This document shows, one piece after another, positions 10,791 to 22,902 of a DNA stretch of 64,000 nt. The notes below the pieces were generated by a model that ran no database searches, was not told the DNA's origin, and saw only the letters and a list, made by a program, of their open reading frames with translations. Origin of the DNA: Glossina fuscipes (lineage: Eukaryota > Arthropoda > Insecta > Diptera > Glossinidae); NCBI RefSeq assembly GCF_014805625.2, contig NW_024003472.1, positions 155,009 through 219,008 on the forward strand, in the 5' to 3' direction. Position 1 is the stretch's first letter. Each line of letters starts with the position of its first letter. A program made the position numbers and the translations under genes.

Positions 10791-12885
10791 ACATAGATGT
10801 GACAAGTTATCCAAATGGTTCACTGTTGTCAAGTTAAAGGGAGAAACAACCGATTGATGAGGATAAGATTTCTGTGAAGACACAGGATAAGACTTACATG
10901 TCACACTACAGATGAATCTTTTCCGATTATGAAGCAAATCAGAAAAGTTTAGAAAGGAATGCTCATCAGTAATCCATTAAGAACACTATGTGGTTCTTAT
11001 TTATTATATTTGAATAAATAAAAAAACGAAACATTTCATAGTCCTGCCTCCTACAGACAAGACATGAACGCGTTACCCTTTGTAAAGTTCAAGACTGGTT
11101 AGCAGCTCCGCCGATAATCCCAACACATTTCTGATGACAATACTCTTAGCAAGCCTAACTAAGTAACAGGTAATGAAACGATCGGACGCTAGATCTGATT
11201 TGGGATGACTCCACGATAGCTGACAAAGCTGGATAAAGCACAATTAATACTTTTAACGAATATGTTAACGGATAGATAGAAAATCAAAATTAGTGAACTA
11301 TTACCACAAACTTAAAACTAATCAAAAGAGATCTTTACAAGCGGAGAGCAATCGCAAATAATCAAAAATTAAAGATAGAATATGTGGAAAAAAGTAGCAG
11401 TAGATATGAAAGAAAAAGGCTGTAAATTAACTCACTAAAGGAAAGTATAATCTGTTCGTATATTAGCACCACTCAAATTGCAGGAGTGATGTAATTACAA
11501 ATTTATGAATCTGAGGCCAAAATTCAGAGCAAGTGAGAAAGAAATGAACCATCACACGTCAAGACGATACACGGTCCATCATATGCTAATCGCAAACACG
11601 GAATCGATGTCACCACGTTTATTTCACACAATATTTAGTGACTACAAAACTCAAGTTGACGTATTATTGTAGTTTTCACAATTTTTACAAAAATGTACCT
11701 ATGTGTAAGCAAAAATATCTACCAGCTATTAATACTTTTGTCGGTGTTGAACCCGGATGTGTTAACTGTGTAATTTTTTGTTATGTTTGATACGTCAACG
11801 GACAGAGTTAATTTGCTTTGGGCATATGCTCCTTTCGGATATGCTTCATTCAAGGAAAATTGTTATATTTGTTCCAGAAATGCATTTATACGTTTTTATA
11901 TTAAGCCCGAATTTCGTTCGTATTGCTCATATCATTAATATGAAGACGTAAGTACTGGATGGATTTGTTATCACATTTACATTTCTGTAAGGACGCTAGT
12001 CATTGAGGTCCTTCTTGGCTGCAAGATGTAAAGGAGAGGCAGCTGAGATATGCGAAGGCACCGATCTTGACTAAAAATTGAAATTCTACTCTTGCAGTTT
12101 TGTGTTTGGTTGGATGAAGACATGTGGACTTAGAGAGTGAAATTGATTTTTGAAATAGTCAAGTTCTTAAATTAACCTCGGAAATTCTTTAAATAACTTT
12201 GTGTATTAATTTGTGCATAACTTTGTGTATTAATTGTGAGTGGACGTTGCATCGATCCGTGAGTGTGTTCACGGACAAACTTGTTAATGGATCAACTAAT
12301 AGTTTACGTGTAATGTAAAGCAGTAATCCAAATTTTCCTCAAAATACCGCTCCAATAATTGTTTTCGGCATATCAGCTATAATAAACATGAAAGGGACAC
12401 CTCTGCGTAGACCAAGGTTTGAGCCAATTTTTTTTTGGAAATGTTATAAATTTTAATAGCCCGTTAGCTGCAGCTGGAACAATTTTGGACAACTTCTTGT
12501 TATAAACGAATTTATTCGCTGAAAATCCGCGCCGCTATCAATTAAATGGATTGTTCGGTGGTTATATCATGGTTGAAGAGGCGATGTGAACTAACATCAA
12601 CTATCCCATTGTCGGTGGGACAGTTTGACGTGTCAGTTCTTGCCTTTCGTCGAAATTATATAGCTTTTCATATTTCTTGAGCTTGTTTCAAAAACGGTAA
12701 TGGCATTTGCAAAGCCAGTCCAGACCATTTCTAGCTAGTGAGCAGGGTTTTTTTATAATTTATGTTGTGTCCGTAACCTCCAAATAAAAAACTCTCTTTG
12801 TCTTTAGTTTGTAATTCCGTCCTTCATTTTATTTCAACTTTTACTACTATATTAATATCACAGGGTGTTTTGAATAAATACATAA
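10791..12885. other. About 2.1 kb with no recognised feature
   Basis: I read both strands and saw no open frame with a known motif, no tail or terminal repeat. AT-rich with scattered stops; probably old, unrecognisable repeat sequence. Confidence 0.4.
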
Positions 12886-13666
12886 TTAGAACATAAGAAA
12901 TAATAATGAAATGCGTAAACCAATCTCATTCCCAATAGGCAACTTTGCCTTCGAAGCAAGTGCCCGCCATGGTTTAAAAAGAAAATTAAATATTACAAAA
13001 ATTGGAAAAACAAACTTTTCAAAAAAGTTATGAAAAACGGTTCTGCTTACGACTATTTTCCCTTTTCTGCTACAAGCCATAGATTTAATTACCTCAACCA
13101 CTAATATTATTCCATTGATAAAATCCTCACTGCTTGTTAATTTTAGATATTGGTTTCAGTTTGTCAAACCTAAAGGAAAAATCTCTATATGCAACTCGCA
13201 TGTTTCATTAAATGTCTCCAAATCCTCTGATGATATTGAAACCTCGAATCTCTTTGCTGAATGCTTCCGACGAAATTTTTCAACTGCAAATAATGCTCTG
13301 ACGAGCTATGTGGTGTTATTTCAAAGATTTGAATCTCTAAGAGTCTACTTGCCATGTTTTCAAAGCTTTTTCTAGTCGTCTCGCACGGGTGTCGGTATAT
13401 ACCGATTTTAGTGAAGCATTTGACTTAGTTAGCCATAATTTATTGATCTACAAACTCTAAGCCTCTGATTTTTCTTCCTACATAAAGAAATGGACAAACT
13501 CTTATCTGCATAACGTATCATTCAGAGTTCTATTTAACTTCATCACTTTTGATGAATTTCCTGGGTCGTCTGACGTTCCTCAAAGCAGCCACTTCACCCT
13601 TCCCTGATCACCTGTCGGTGACTAAATCCAACTATTTCTAATGTACGCTGACGATGTTAAATTGGT

Positions 13667-13669
<3 letters not shown>

Positions 13670-13716
<47 letters not shown>
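13670..13716. repeat. Poly-T tract of 47 nt
   Basis: Uninterrupted T run inside LINE D, immediately upstream of the SINE target duplication. The matching place in copy C is only mildly T-rich, so this is an expansion. Confidence 0.95.
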
Positions 13717-13720
<4 letters not shown>

Positions 13721-13723
13721 CGT

Positions 13724-13898
13724 GTTGATCCGCCTGAGTAGGCGAAGGCGAGGAATCTCGACAAGCAAGTCAATGGTCGTGGGTTCGAATCTCAAGTGCG
13801 GTAGAGTTTTTAATAAAAGCCGGTAGCCTTAGATGCTAGTGCTTTTATGAATTTAATCTTAGAATTTATTTCTCTGCCGAAATTAATAATAATAATAA
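13724..13898 (+). mobile_element. tRNA-derived SINE, full copy with 9-bp target duplication
   Basis: A tRNA-like head carries a Pol III B-box-like GGGTTCGAATCTC (13,780-13,792), followed by a family-specific body (TGCGGTAGAGTTTTTAATAA, then CCTTAGATGCTAGTGCTTT) and an (AAT)n tail. It is flanked by the 9-bp direct repeat TTACTTCGT at 13,715-13,723 and 13,899-13,907, so it inserted by target-primed reverse transcription into LINE D. Two more copies lie at 28.1 and 39.3 kb. The A box is weak. SINEs encode no protein and depend on a LINE for mobility. Confidence 0.85.
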
Positions 13899-14802
13899 TT
13901 ACTTCGTCTTGGAATCGCAATCGTATCAATTTCAAACTGACTTAAATAATTTGATTACATTGTGCTCGTTAAATTTTATGAAATTAAATCTAAAAAAGGG
14001 CAAAAAACTTTCTTTCTGTTTGCCCTCCGGAATTTGCGTTGGCAGCCGCTTTTCTCTCTGCCTCTTTATGAAAATAGGTTGCATTTGTTACCTTACCTTC
14101 ATTTGAAAAACGTAGATTTATTCTTGGTGTTTCCTTCTTAATTAAGTTAATTAATTGTGCTATCAATTCGTCCAAATTTCTTAGTGAGATAAGCTTTAAT
14201 GGCCCTAACCGCTTTCTAGGCACTTCATGTTCATAAAGCTGAGTCAATGTAGATACAATTGTGAGCTACTTAAACCTTTTAGAGTTGTTTGCAGAAACCT
14301 AAATGATGTCTATCACTTAATCTCATTATCAGGGTCTTTAAAGTCTACCAAAACAACTTGCTTAATACGCTCGATTTGACTATGTTGTATTTAAAATAAC
14401 TTTTAATTGTAATCTCTCATTATGATTCAAAAGTAATTAGTGCTGATTAATGTATTGCTTGCCATTTTTATGGCTTCATTTGCAATTTGGTTTTATATTG
14501 TGGTCGCCTTTTTCTCTCTTATTTATTTATACATGAATCATTATATAATTGTGTTTGTTTTTCTTTGTTTCTCCTTCTATAGTTTATACTAGTTTTTAAT
14601 ATTAATTAGTAAAAGAAGTACTTCTGAGATTAATTTGAATCCGACTGTTATTTTATTTTGTTCAGTTATCTGAGTGGTTATTTTGCTGCGTGAACATTGT
14701 TATCAAAGCTTAAGATAAATTGCTTAATCGCAATTGTAGGCTTTGATATTAGCTATTTATCTTACTGTTTACTGTTTTGGGCCCTGTGGGTTCTTATAAT
14801 AT

Positions 14803-15253
14803 TGTTACGGAAATCCCAAATCTAGTCATTTTCTACAACCAAATTTACATTCGCGAGGCGTCATGCAGCTGCAGATCAATCAAAGCAATTAGCGAAAAAA
14901 CAGACAGGTAAAAGCAAAGTGCATATTCGCAGACGCGTCATGCAGCCTCAGGCCGATGAAAACGGTTACCAACAAAAGCAGGTTAACGAATTAAAAATGA
15001 AGTCATAAAATTAGGTGCTAGTAATATGATGGCAAAAATGTATATAAATAGAATAATTGTGAACGACAACAGAGTAAAAAAAGAATATTTGACTTAAGCA
15101 GTCGAAAGTATTGCCAAAAATAATTTGTAAATAATCCTACATTAAAAGAAATATAATTGTAAATAAAAGAACTTTGAAGTGTATTTCTCTTGATCAAAAT
15201 ATCTGCGATCTAGTGATACGGACTGTATCTTAGTAAAAGCGAATTTCATTACA
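14803..15253 (+). mobile_element. Solo LTR of a Ty3/gypsy element, ATAT target duplication
   Basis: Begins TGTTACGGAAATCCC and ends TTTCATTACA, with imperfect inverted ends, flanked by ATAT at 14,799-14,802 and 15,254-15,257. It contains a TATA-like TATATAAATA (15,041-15,050) and a polyadenylation signal AATAAA (15,162-15,167). An imperfect direct duplication lies in the U3 part (units starting at ACATTCGCGAGGCGTCATG and CATATTCGCAGACGCGTCATG). No internal element sequence adjoins it, so it is a solo LTR left by recombination. It is nearly identical to the one at 49.2 kb and related to the LTRs of the 43-48 kb element. Orientation is that of the TATA box and AATAAA. Confidence 0.93.
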
Positions 15254-15509
15254 ATATCAACAGATTTCAAATTTTTTATTTTTTTTTATTTAAATGTTAC
15301 TCATATTTTCATAAGTTTCTTTTTTGTTTCTCACATAGTCTTACCTTTTTAATCTACCAGTTTAGACGGTTTTCTCTTTTTTCGTGTATACATTATCTAA
15401 TTTGTGTGTTCTTTGTTTTTAGTCCTTACGGGTGTCGGTGTAGCAACTGCAGATAATTTTCTCTTTTTTACGAAGCTATATGTATATAGCTTATATATAT
15501 GACATATTT

Positions 15510-16395
15510 CTATATATCATGTCTCGCCAAGGCTAATCTGGATTCTGATCGTTACATAACGCGTAATGCGTTCGTTTCGGGCAATCGAAATATGCTGGTG
15601 TCACCAGCAGAGTTGTGGACGTACTATTTGTAACCGATAAAGAGTTACGTAGCTCAAGTCCTGACTATAGAAACATAAACTTTTATGGCTCTGCCTGAGA
15701 TAGATAAGGCACTGTCATCTTTATCAAGTAAGTTCGATAAATACAAGACAATGTTTGAAGAGTGCAGTTACCCGGGATATTTAGCTGCGGTTGAAAATGG
15801 CTAGGGACCAACACGTATTGCGACCTGTGATAAGTCCCCTCCTACTTCAAATAAAGCTTGACAGGAATGTCATACCCCTGCACCAGCAACTCCTTCACTG
15901 AACTTACATCTCACTGTAGAGTTCGTAGACCTAGTTCCTTAATGCGGCTTAGCGTCTCATCCTTCTCTTTAGATAATAATTCACTTGACATAAACCCTGT
16001 AGCTAATAGTCCTGATGATATTACAGCTTTTGTTAATAGCCCGATAGTAAACGCCCCAACGAACGTTAACATAAGGATTAATTGTAGTTCCTCCCGTCTT
16101 CACTATGTATATGCGGCAAGAATATTTCCTCGATTTAACTATCCCTAGAAAGAAAAATAAGAACTTTTTCTCACAACCTAGTTTATCCTGTGCAATTGAA
16201 GAACAAGTCTCGCACACAAGCCGTTCCCTCTATTCTTTCCTCAATTCGGAGTGCTCCTTCCCCGGCTTATAATAATCCCATGACTATTATTGTGACTTTA
16301 AGGGCTTTAACCTCGAAAATCAGAATTTTTCTCCCGTATGTCGCACGTGAAGACATTGAAATAGTAAAAGTTAAGTCTGATAACTTAAGTTAAGT
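15510..16395 (+). pseudogene. LINE copy L, ORF1 remnant
   Basis: Diverged ORF1 of the main LINE family, read through frame changes. A damaged PHD-like region (about 15,520-15,690) has CVRFGQSKYAG where copy B has CERFGHAKCAG, followed by RNINFY. A helical stretch at about 15,690-15,765 reads EIDKALSSLSSKFDKYK. A Ser/Pro-rich linker follows (open at 15,858-16,148), then a segment near 16,100-16,390 that may be the RRM-like region. Metal-binding Cys residues are lost. The ORF2 part is missing or unrecognisable before the 3' UTR at 16.7 kb. Confidence 0.6.
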
Positions 16396-16689
16396 TAGCA
16401 TTTTTAAAACATCTACAATGCAACAAAATATCATATCATTCTTCAATATTCTATCTCCCACAACAAGGCAGAATCTGTATTAAATATATCATTGTGGCAA
16501 CGGGGGTCAGAACTATGAGCCTTTCCACATTCTTTTTTTAAATCAAATCTACCTGATATCTGGAGGTTAACATCAATATATAACTCTTCAAAATCTATCA
16601 AATATATACTCTACAAGTTGCGAGCTCTACTGGTGTCGTGTATAAAGTAATTGTCAATGCTTAAAAGTTCATATGATTTATAGATAGAA
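16396..16689. other. Unassigned, probably rotten LINE interior
   Basis: No clear motif; lies between the ORF1 remnant of copy L and a LINE 3' UTR in the same orientation. Confidence 0.35.
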
Positions 16690-16995
16690 ATACACATGTT
16701 CACTATAACTGGTTGCCAAACGTCTGCATGTTTGCAATGGTAAGGAGTTTAATCCCAATTCGAATCAATACCTGTTTGCGTGTGTGCTAAATGGTTTTTT
16801 TCGCTTTTTTTTTTTTCTATTGTTTATTTGTGCATACATTTTGTATATTATTTTTCCTTATATTTTTTTCGTTTTTGTTGTATTTTACTAAGAGTTTATT
16901 CGTAATAAGCAGGTAAGGTTTACTTGGAAGAGTTTGGCTATTCCGGTTCTAAGTCTATATTGGCAGAATTTCATGTTTAAATAAATAAATAGAAT
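16690..16995 (+). mobile_element. LINE 3' UTR fragment with (AAAT)n tail
   Basis: Contains GGTTGCCAAACGTCTGCATG, a diverged form of the conserved block that follows the ORF2 stop in copies A, B, C, E and H, then the T-rich middle and a terminal AAATAAATAAATA. Likely the 3' end of copy L after internal deletion. Confidence 0.65.
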
Positions 16996-18949
16996 TCTAT
17001 GGACTTATATTATGATTAATCTAACTTAATTTACGAGATAATTTAGCTAACATGCGTAACTTAACCTAAGTGTGGGGCCAAAACGAACTCAAGACTTTGG
17101 TCCTCACCCAATCTGAAATTCTCGGGCTTATTATTAAAACCTCGTTCTTTATTAGCAACAAAACTATTGATGATAGCCTAGGTTTTCCATTCATAAAAAA
17201 ATCTAGTCACTTAGTAATATATTTTGTGCATGAATCCCATAGAATAAGAAGATTGAAAAGGCATTTAAGAATTATTTTTGTCCTTCCAATGAATTTGCTG
17301 AATTTTCTAAGTTTATGTAGTTCTTCCGGTTTATCTGTCTATGCTGCCACATTGTTTCCATGGAGAGGCAATACCCAATAACCTCTGTTATTTATGTCTC
17401 ATGTTTTATGTTACATAAAATCTGCAATAAGTTAATATTTAAGTAAAATTTAATTAAAATGTGTAAACTCTATAAGTAGAATTACTCTTCCAGTGTTTTG
17501 GTTTGACATTTTCAATCTTCCAACAAGTGGTAAATGGACCGGAATGATAACATTTGCTGAAAAGGTTGCGCAACGACCTGACGTTGTAGGACACTTTTTG
17601 TCTTCTTAATAGCCTTCGCTCAAACGAATAATGCAAGCATCGAACATGTTACTCTTTCAAACGGTGGCGGTGATTGATTGGTGAGTGACATGAAGAAGTT
17701 TGAAGTCAACACATCAGCCAGGACCGGTTTCTCAACCGAGTCAAATACTATTTGGTCATTTTCAAAGATAATCGCAGTCGATCTTGCTGCCTTTTATTGC
17801 GGCAAGAAATTTGGGATTTGGTTGTACATGGCTGCGCTTTTTTCTAAATTGTTTACCCGGCGCATTGTGTTAAACTAAACTGTGAAGGCTTATTTTCTGG
17901 ACTTGCCTACATATTCAACACAATTATCTTTGGGTTAAACCAAGTTTTTCTTAAAGACCACATTGCATGGATGACAACGTTTCGTATTATTTCTGCAGCG
18001 GCGTTGGCATTGTGGTTGCAGAATGATGCATTGCTTCCGAATTTTCAAGAACACCGCGGATTTTAACTTCACAGGTTACTAGTTTCGAAGTAAGAAGAAG
18101 GTGTAGTGTATTTTGGGGCAAACGATTGACACCGAGACCTATATCTGGGATATGACTTTGCAGCTGGTCTCTCTCAAAACGAATGTGTATAATTGAAAAA
18201 ATGGATCTAATTTGGATAATATAATTTCTTCCTTATTCAGGAAATTTCTCTCACCTCTCTCTCTCTCTCTGCTCACTCGTACGTAGTCCTAATCATGCAC
18301 AACATAAGATGCACTCTCGAATATCGTGATTGACTTTACGAAATAAAAAAAAGAAAGAAGAGAAAACCAGCTCAACAGATGCTTGTAATTCATTAGCTTT
18401 CAGTATACGGGTCCAATCATCCGATTTTTGGTTTCGCGATTTTATTCGGTAAAGGAACATTCGTTTTCCTTCAGCAATAGTAGTTTGTAGATTGTATTGT
18501 AAGGCGAATTCAGAGAAGCAATCGCTGCCGCACAAACTACTCCCTCCCTTGGTTACCTTTAAATTGCTTAGAAGAATCTTGTGGGTATTGAAGTAGTAAT
18601 CTCTCCCACCTACAATTTCCTCTTAGGACCTTATCGTCCCTTTATTGTGATTGTCATATTTCTACTTGCATTTACCTCACTGACTTCTAAAACACATTTA
18701 AAGAATACATGTTGGCGCTGCCCTTTAATGCGTTTTCGCTGCCGTGCTGGTTTGGTTGGTGCAAAAAGAGCAATAGTATGCTTACGTAAGCTAGTGTTAG
18801 CATACGTGTACCAAGAACTAAAAAGTAATAATATTATCATCAGCGCAACTAAAGATGTTGATAGGGATGATGTAAGTGAGATAACTTATGCGCATATAAA
18901 ATCAACTTGGCATAATAACGATTAAGAGTTAGATTAAGCATAGAATCGT
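16996..18949. other. About 2 kb of unassigned sequence with partial open frames
   Basis: Open stretches exist on both strands: plus 17,070-17,381 (103 codons) and 18,581-18,925 (114 codons, with a hydrophobic N-terminal segment); minus 18,293-18,535. None carries a family motif I can name. A (CT)n run is at 18,255-18,270. On the minus strand, readings around 17,380-17,060 and 17,880-17,640 look coding-like in composition but are interrupted. Probably a decayed DNA transposon or retroelement. Confidence 0.35.
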
Positions 18950-20480
18950 TAATAAAGAACATACTAGATTTTGATAACTTAGGTGCTGTGATATCAATTT
19001 TTAAATTCAATGGAAGTTGGGAAGGTTTCGTGTTACGGCAAGCTGCAGTAAGGACCGAGTAAAAGATTTATGGTCGATGGGAACAGCCAGGTCAAGTGTT
19101 GTTTGTAATAAATAATAATGTATGTCATGCGAACCCTGTGTTACCATCGTTTAAAACGGTTCTAAATTTTAAAGCCTAATAACTCGCTTAGATTTTACCT
19201 ATTCCAATAAAAGGCCGATATAATTTACAGAACAAGAACTTTCGACACTAAGGTAAGGTGACCTCACAATTTCACAAAATAGTTGAAAAGAGAATAACCA
19301 TATTGACCAACAAAACAATGATGATGCATGATGACGGTTAACGTGTCTTTATTTCTGATTTAAAAGAACCGCTCTGTGAAATTTAATTTTTCTTGCGCCC
19401 TGACGACTGGGCAGGTAGCGCTTGTCCAGGTAGTTGATGCAAATCATCAAAAATACGTTTCTGCAACGAACTTTGCAAAGAAAAGTGATCATATGGGCGA
19501 AATACATTCTTAGCATAGTATATATCATAAAAGCCAAAATGTGAATGTTAATCAGCTTTAATAATAATAATCAACGGAAAAGGAAAATATATTATTTTTA
19601 GACGAGGAAATTTCAATCAGGTCAAGACTAAGAGGAAAGTTTAGCGTCGACGTAGCATGGGAAGAGAAAAGTAGAATAGAGACTGACTAGAAACTGCAAA
19701 GATTGAACCACATTGAACAAGAGGTGCAGGGAAACCTAGAGGACACAGGCGAATTACAAAAGCGGTCGTGCGAAGACCTAGTCAACGAGACGAGAAGAAG
19801 AGATTGAAGAATTGTATTATTTAGGAATGTTCCTGCCAAGATCATTTTTACTTGTGGTACTAAGGGTAATTGCAGGGAAATCAGTGAAGTTTCTAATTGA
19901 TACAGGCACCTCGAAAAATTGCATTTGACCATTTGAAGGACTGCAGCATGTGATACCGGTCAGACGACCGTTCTTATTTACATCCTTGCATATTTACAAT
20001 AGAATTGAGGAAAATATAAGAACAGAATTGTTTGGGCTATTTACCGATTTTTTCGTTCTCTCAGGTTTAGAGATATTTAGAGGTATTGTAGATCTTGACG
20101 TGCTTAAAAGCCTTAATGCACTAATAGGTCTAGAAAAATTGAAAATTATTCATGATAATGGTGCGGAGGCTATTCTGTATGATTTCAACCATTTGACTCT
20201 AAATACCGCTCACGTGCCTGATACAGTTAAAAAAAATATGTTGAGTGCGTGATGCAGTAGGAAGTTCAGCACTTACAAGCAAACGATATCAGCAGACCAT
20301 CGAGGTCATCGTTACAATACCCGATATGGGTAACCGATAAGGAAGAATGAGATAGATCTGGACGCCAAAAGACACTTCTTTTTATTGATTTCAGAAAGCT
20401 AAACGAAAAAACAATAAACGAAAAATATCCCATTACTGACCATTATAAGATCGAAATTGAAAAATCGTTCCAATATTAAC
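18950..20480 (+). pseudogene. Errantivirus gag-protease-RT fragment
   Basis: A gag C-terminal region at about 19,330-19,640 reads FISDLKEPLCEI followed by RPDDWAGS, the wording of the late capsid region in gypsy-group gag. The protease follows at about 19,840-20,250, with the catalytic FLIDTGTSKN motif and a long open stretch (19,950-20,252). A reverse-transcriptase start follows at about 20,270-20,460 with FIDFRKLNEKTIN. Stops and frame shifts separate the parts (for example just after the DTG segment, near 19,927), and the RT catalytic core is absent. In an intact element the protease matures Gag-Pol. The gene order gag-PR-RT is intact. It may be the same family as the 1-2,460 remnant, but there is no overlap to test this. 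Confidence 0.75.
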
Positions 20481-21499
20481 ATCATGATTGCTTCGCTGCA
20501 TAGTAATTAAAATGGCCAGGTTTAGAGCTTTCCCAGTACTTTGGCGGAAATTGCACGGTGTCTAGAACTTGGCAGGTGTTTAGACCATACAGAGGAAGTT
20601 ATACTATTAGCCGCCATCGAGTATAACAAATCAGTATACACAATAATTGGAAAAAAAACTATCGAAATGTTCCACACAAATATATAATTCAAAATAAACT
20701 TTAAAAGCGTAGTTTTTCGTGCTATACACATACCTACATTTTGGCCCAATATATTTACTCTTTATCAAAAACAGTGGTCCACTCGATTTAGACTTACCTG
20801 CCCTTAACGCTATCTCGAATTTAATAAAAAACAGAAGTCTTGTGTTCTAATTGCGTGGCAACATTATATTCCAGTTCCAGCGACAATGTAGCGTTCAAAA
20901 TCGTGAATTGACGTTCTCTATGGGGAAAATTCACCAAATATATACTATGGTGTGCGAATGTGAAGATATGGCCCTAGGGGATTAAAAACGAACTAACGCA
21001 TATTGCGAGTATTGATGGTCTAATAAAACAGCCACTACATTACGATCTGGGTCATCGTAACATCTCCTTCCTACCATCTTTCGTCTCCTCATTGTGTATG
21101 AAATTGTTGCATATCTCCCCATCTTCTGTTTGTATAAATTATTAAACACTCTATTTAATTAACTTATACTTTGGTTTCTTTTTATAATTATTTATTACGA
21201 CTGTATAGGATTTGATGTTGAGCCTCTGGTTTTAGATTAACTACAGTTTATGAATGCAAATATTCGCTGCATTATTCGCTGTTACTGCTGATGGCTAAGG
21301 TACAATTCTGTGGTAGCACTGCTCTGTTCATCCTATTTCGAGCCAAATATATGTATTACTGCTGCAAATTGCCCTATTTCCAGATATGACTTATAAAGAT
21401 GTGGTATGATTATTGCATTTACGTGTTCCCATTATGGGCGACAGAAGGTCTTACATACGAACTTAAATATAGGATATTTTATGAGAAAACAGGCGACAT
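20481..21499. other. Unassigned 1 kb
   Basis: No recognised motif on either strand, although it lies between errantivirus fragments and may derive from them. Confidence 0.35.
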
Positions 21500-22070
21500 C
21501 ATTTGCCCTTAGTTATACCTAATTAAGCAGGCAAATTTTTGTGAGCGTTGTAGAAAGAATTATATTACCCAGGTTGCCAATTATCGTTCTATTTTATCCT
21601 ACTAGCAATTCAAAGCGATTTCCAATATTTATTTCTCACTTTTCTCCACTGACAGAATTTGATTCAAACTTTGGCTTAGGTTTCATATTTGCACCTTCAC
21701 TGCGGTATTTAGATTAATCTGCGTATCCTGTTTTTTAAAAATTTGGTCCTCAGTGTGGTGTAGTCCTTCAAATTCCTCGTGATCTGGAATTCCCGTAACA
21801 TATTTTAGTATTGTTCCCAAAGCATTCAATCCGACCTTTTGCCTGTGGTGCAAATTTATTAACTTTGGAAGTCTATTAATTTCATCCAGATCCGTTATGA
21901 GGATTTCCTACATAAGCAACTCAGCGCATACGTAAGACACCTTAGTACTTCTTCCTTCAAATCTGAGTAAAATGTCAAGTTTTTCATATGTTTGAAGTAA
22001 CCATATCATTGTTAAATGATTAAATTCCCTACATATTCTGGAATGAAGTTTGCGTCTGAATAATTTAAAA
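21500..22070 (-). pseudogene. env: Errantivirus env fragment around the SU/TM junction
   Basis: The minus strand from about 21,900 down to 21,720 reads as the region around the envelope cleavage site: a basic stretch HHRQKVG, then LNALGTILKYVTGIPDHEEF, the conserved segment after cleavage in gypsy-group env. The flanking sequence reads similarly with stops. In the intact protein this region separates the surface and fusion subunits. It is isolated: no pol or LTR adjoins it in the same orientation, so it is a scrap. The basic site is degenerate. Confidence 0.7.
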
Positions 22071-22902
22071 TTTTAGCTGTTGAAACTGCAGTATGAGTCC
22101 GAAAGTAATCCTAAAGTGAACTGGAAGTCAAAACGAATTTTAGGATACAAAACTGCTCTTATAAACTCTTCCCCGTACTATAAGTACTGTTATGTTACGT
22201 GTTATACGTACGTGTCTTAGCTGAGCTAGCTAGTTCGTGAGATGTGGGATTTTTGCTCACGGGTATTTTTAACATCTTTCCTTCATCCCCAAAAAGATTT
22301 TGGGGACGCCGAAGTTGGTTCCGAACGCCTCTTTCAGCCTACTTTTTTCTCATTCTAAAAAAAAATTAAAATACTTTGAGTGCAAATATTTATGAAAAGC
22401 AACCAAAAATAAATCCTTCGTGCTTATAAGACACATCAATACAAATCTATTCCGAAGTTGATACAAATCCAAAAATGAATGATAGTCTGGCAACTCTGTC
22501 GCGCGGTATAGTCGTCTATATTTTGTTTTGACAATTAATATTTTAATTTTTTGTTAAATTTCGTGGCTATTCTGCCTTATAGTGTGTGAATTTATAATAT
22601 ACTTTGAGAAGAAAGTGACTGAATTCAAAGTAAAAGAAATATTTTTTCTTTACGCTTTGATTCATTGGATTTTTGCAAACAAAAATTTTGAGCTCTAATA
22701 TAAATCTCTCTTTTTTTGTTTTCTCTCTTTTTATCTGTTATTTTTTCGCTGTTTGTAGTTTGTTTTGCTTCTTATCTCTTGTTACAGTTTCAACGTAACA
22801 GAGAAGTTTTGCCCAAATTGGTTGATAAATTTTTATGTTGAGGATTTTTTTTTTCGCAATTTGTCTGTTCTTCATAATCCACAAGTGTCTTTTTGACTGC
22901 AT
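22071..22902 (+). other. Upstream flank and probable 5' UTR of LINE B
   Basis: No coding pattern. The part from about 22,500 to 22,902, T-rich with CTCTTTTT runs, is placed where a 5' UTR and internal promoter of LINE B would lie. The true 5' end cannot be set because all other copies are 5' truncated. Confidence 0.4.

Larger units (their letters stand above)
12886..14680 (+). mobile_element. LINE copy D, internally deleted and interrupted by a SINE
   Basis: The RT N-terminal side (SNLFAECFRRNFS near 13,245-13,280) is followed by a deletion and then by RT core pieces: VYTDFSEAFDLVSHNLL near 13,395-13,445, SFRVLFNFIT near 13,520, and MYADDVKLV at 13,641-13,667. A poly-T run and the SINE (13,670-13,907) split the frame. 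After it, the sequence resumes with FMKLNLKKGKKLSF (13,970 onward), jumps to the C-terminal YENRL-like segment (near 14,060) and reaches the ORF2 end near 14,395. A 3' UTR with TTCATTTGCAATTTGG follows at 14,479-14,494. No (AATA)n tail is clear. Confidence 0.8.

Noticed and set aside
13724..13800. Possible tRNA gene
   Set aside because: B-box-like sequence is present, but there is no acceptor stem or cloverleaf; the repeat body, AAT tail and target duplication identify a SINE.
13641..13826. Frame with a long poly-Phe run
   Set aside because: It reads through the LINE D YADD segment, the 47-T tract and the SINE; not a gene.
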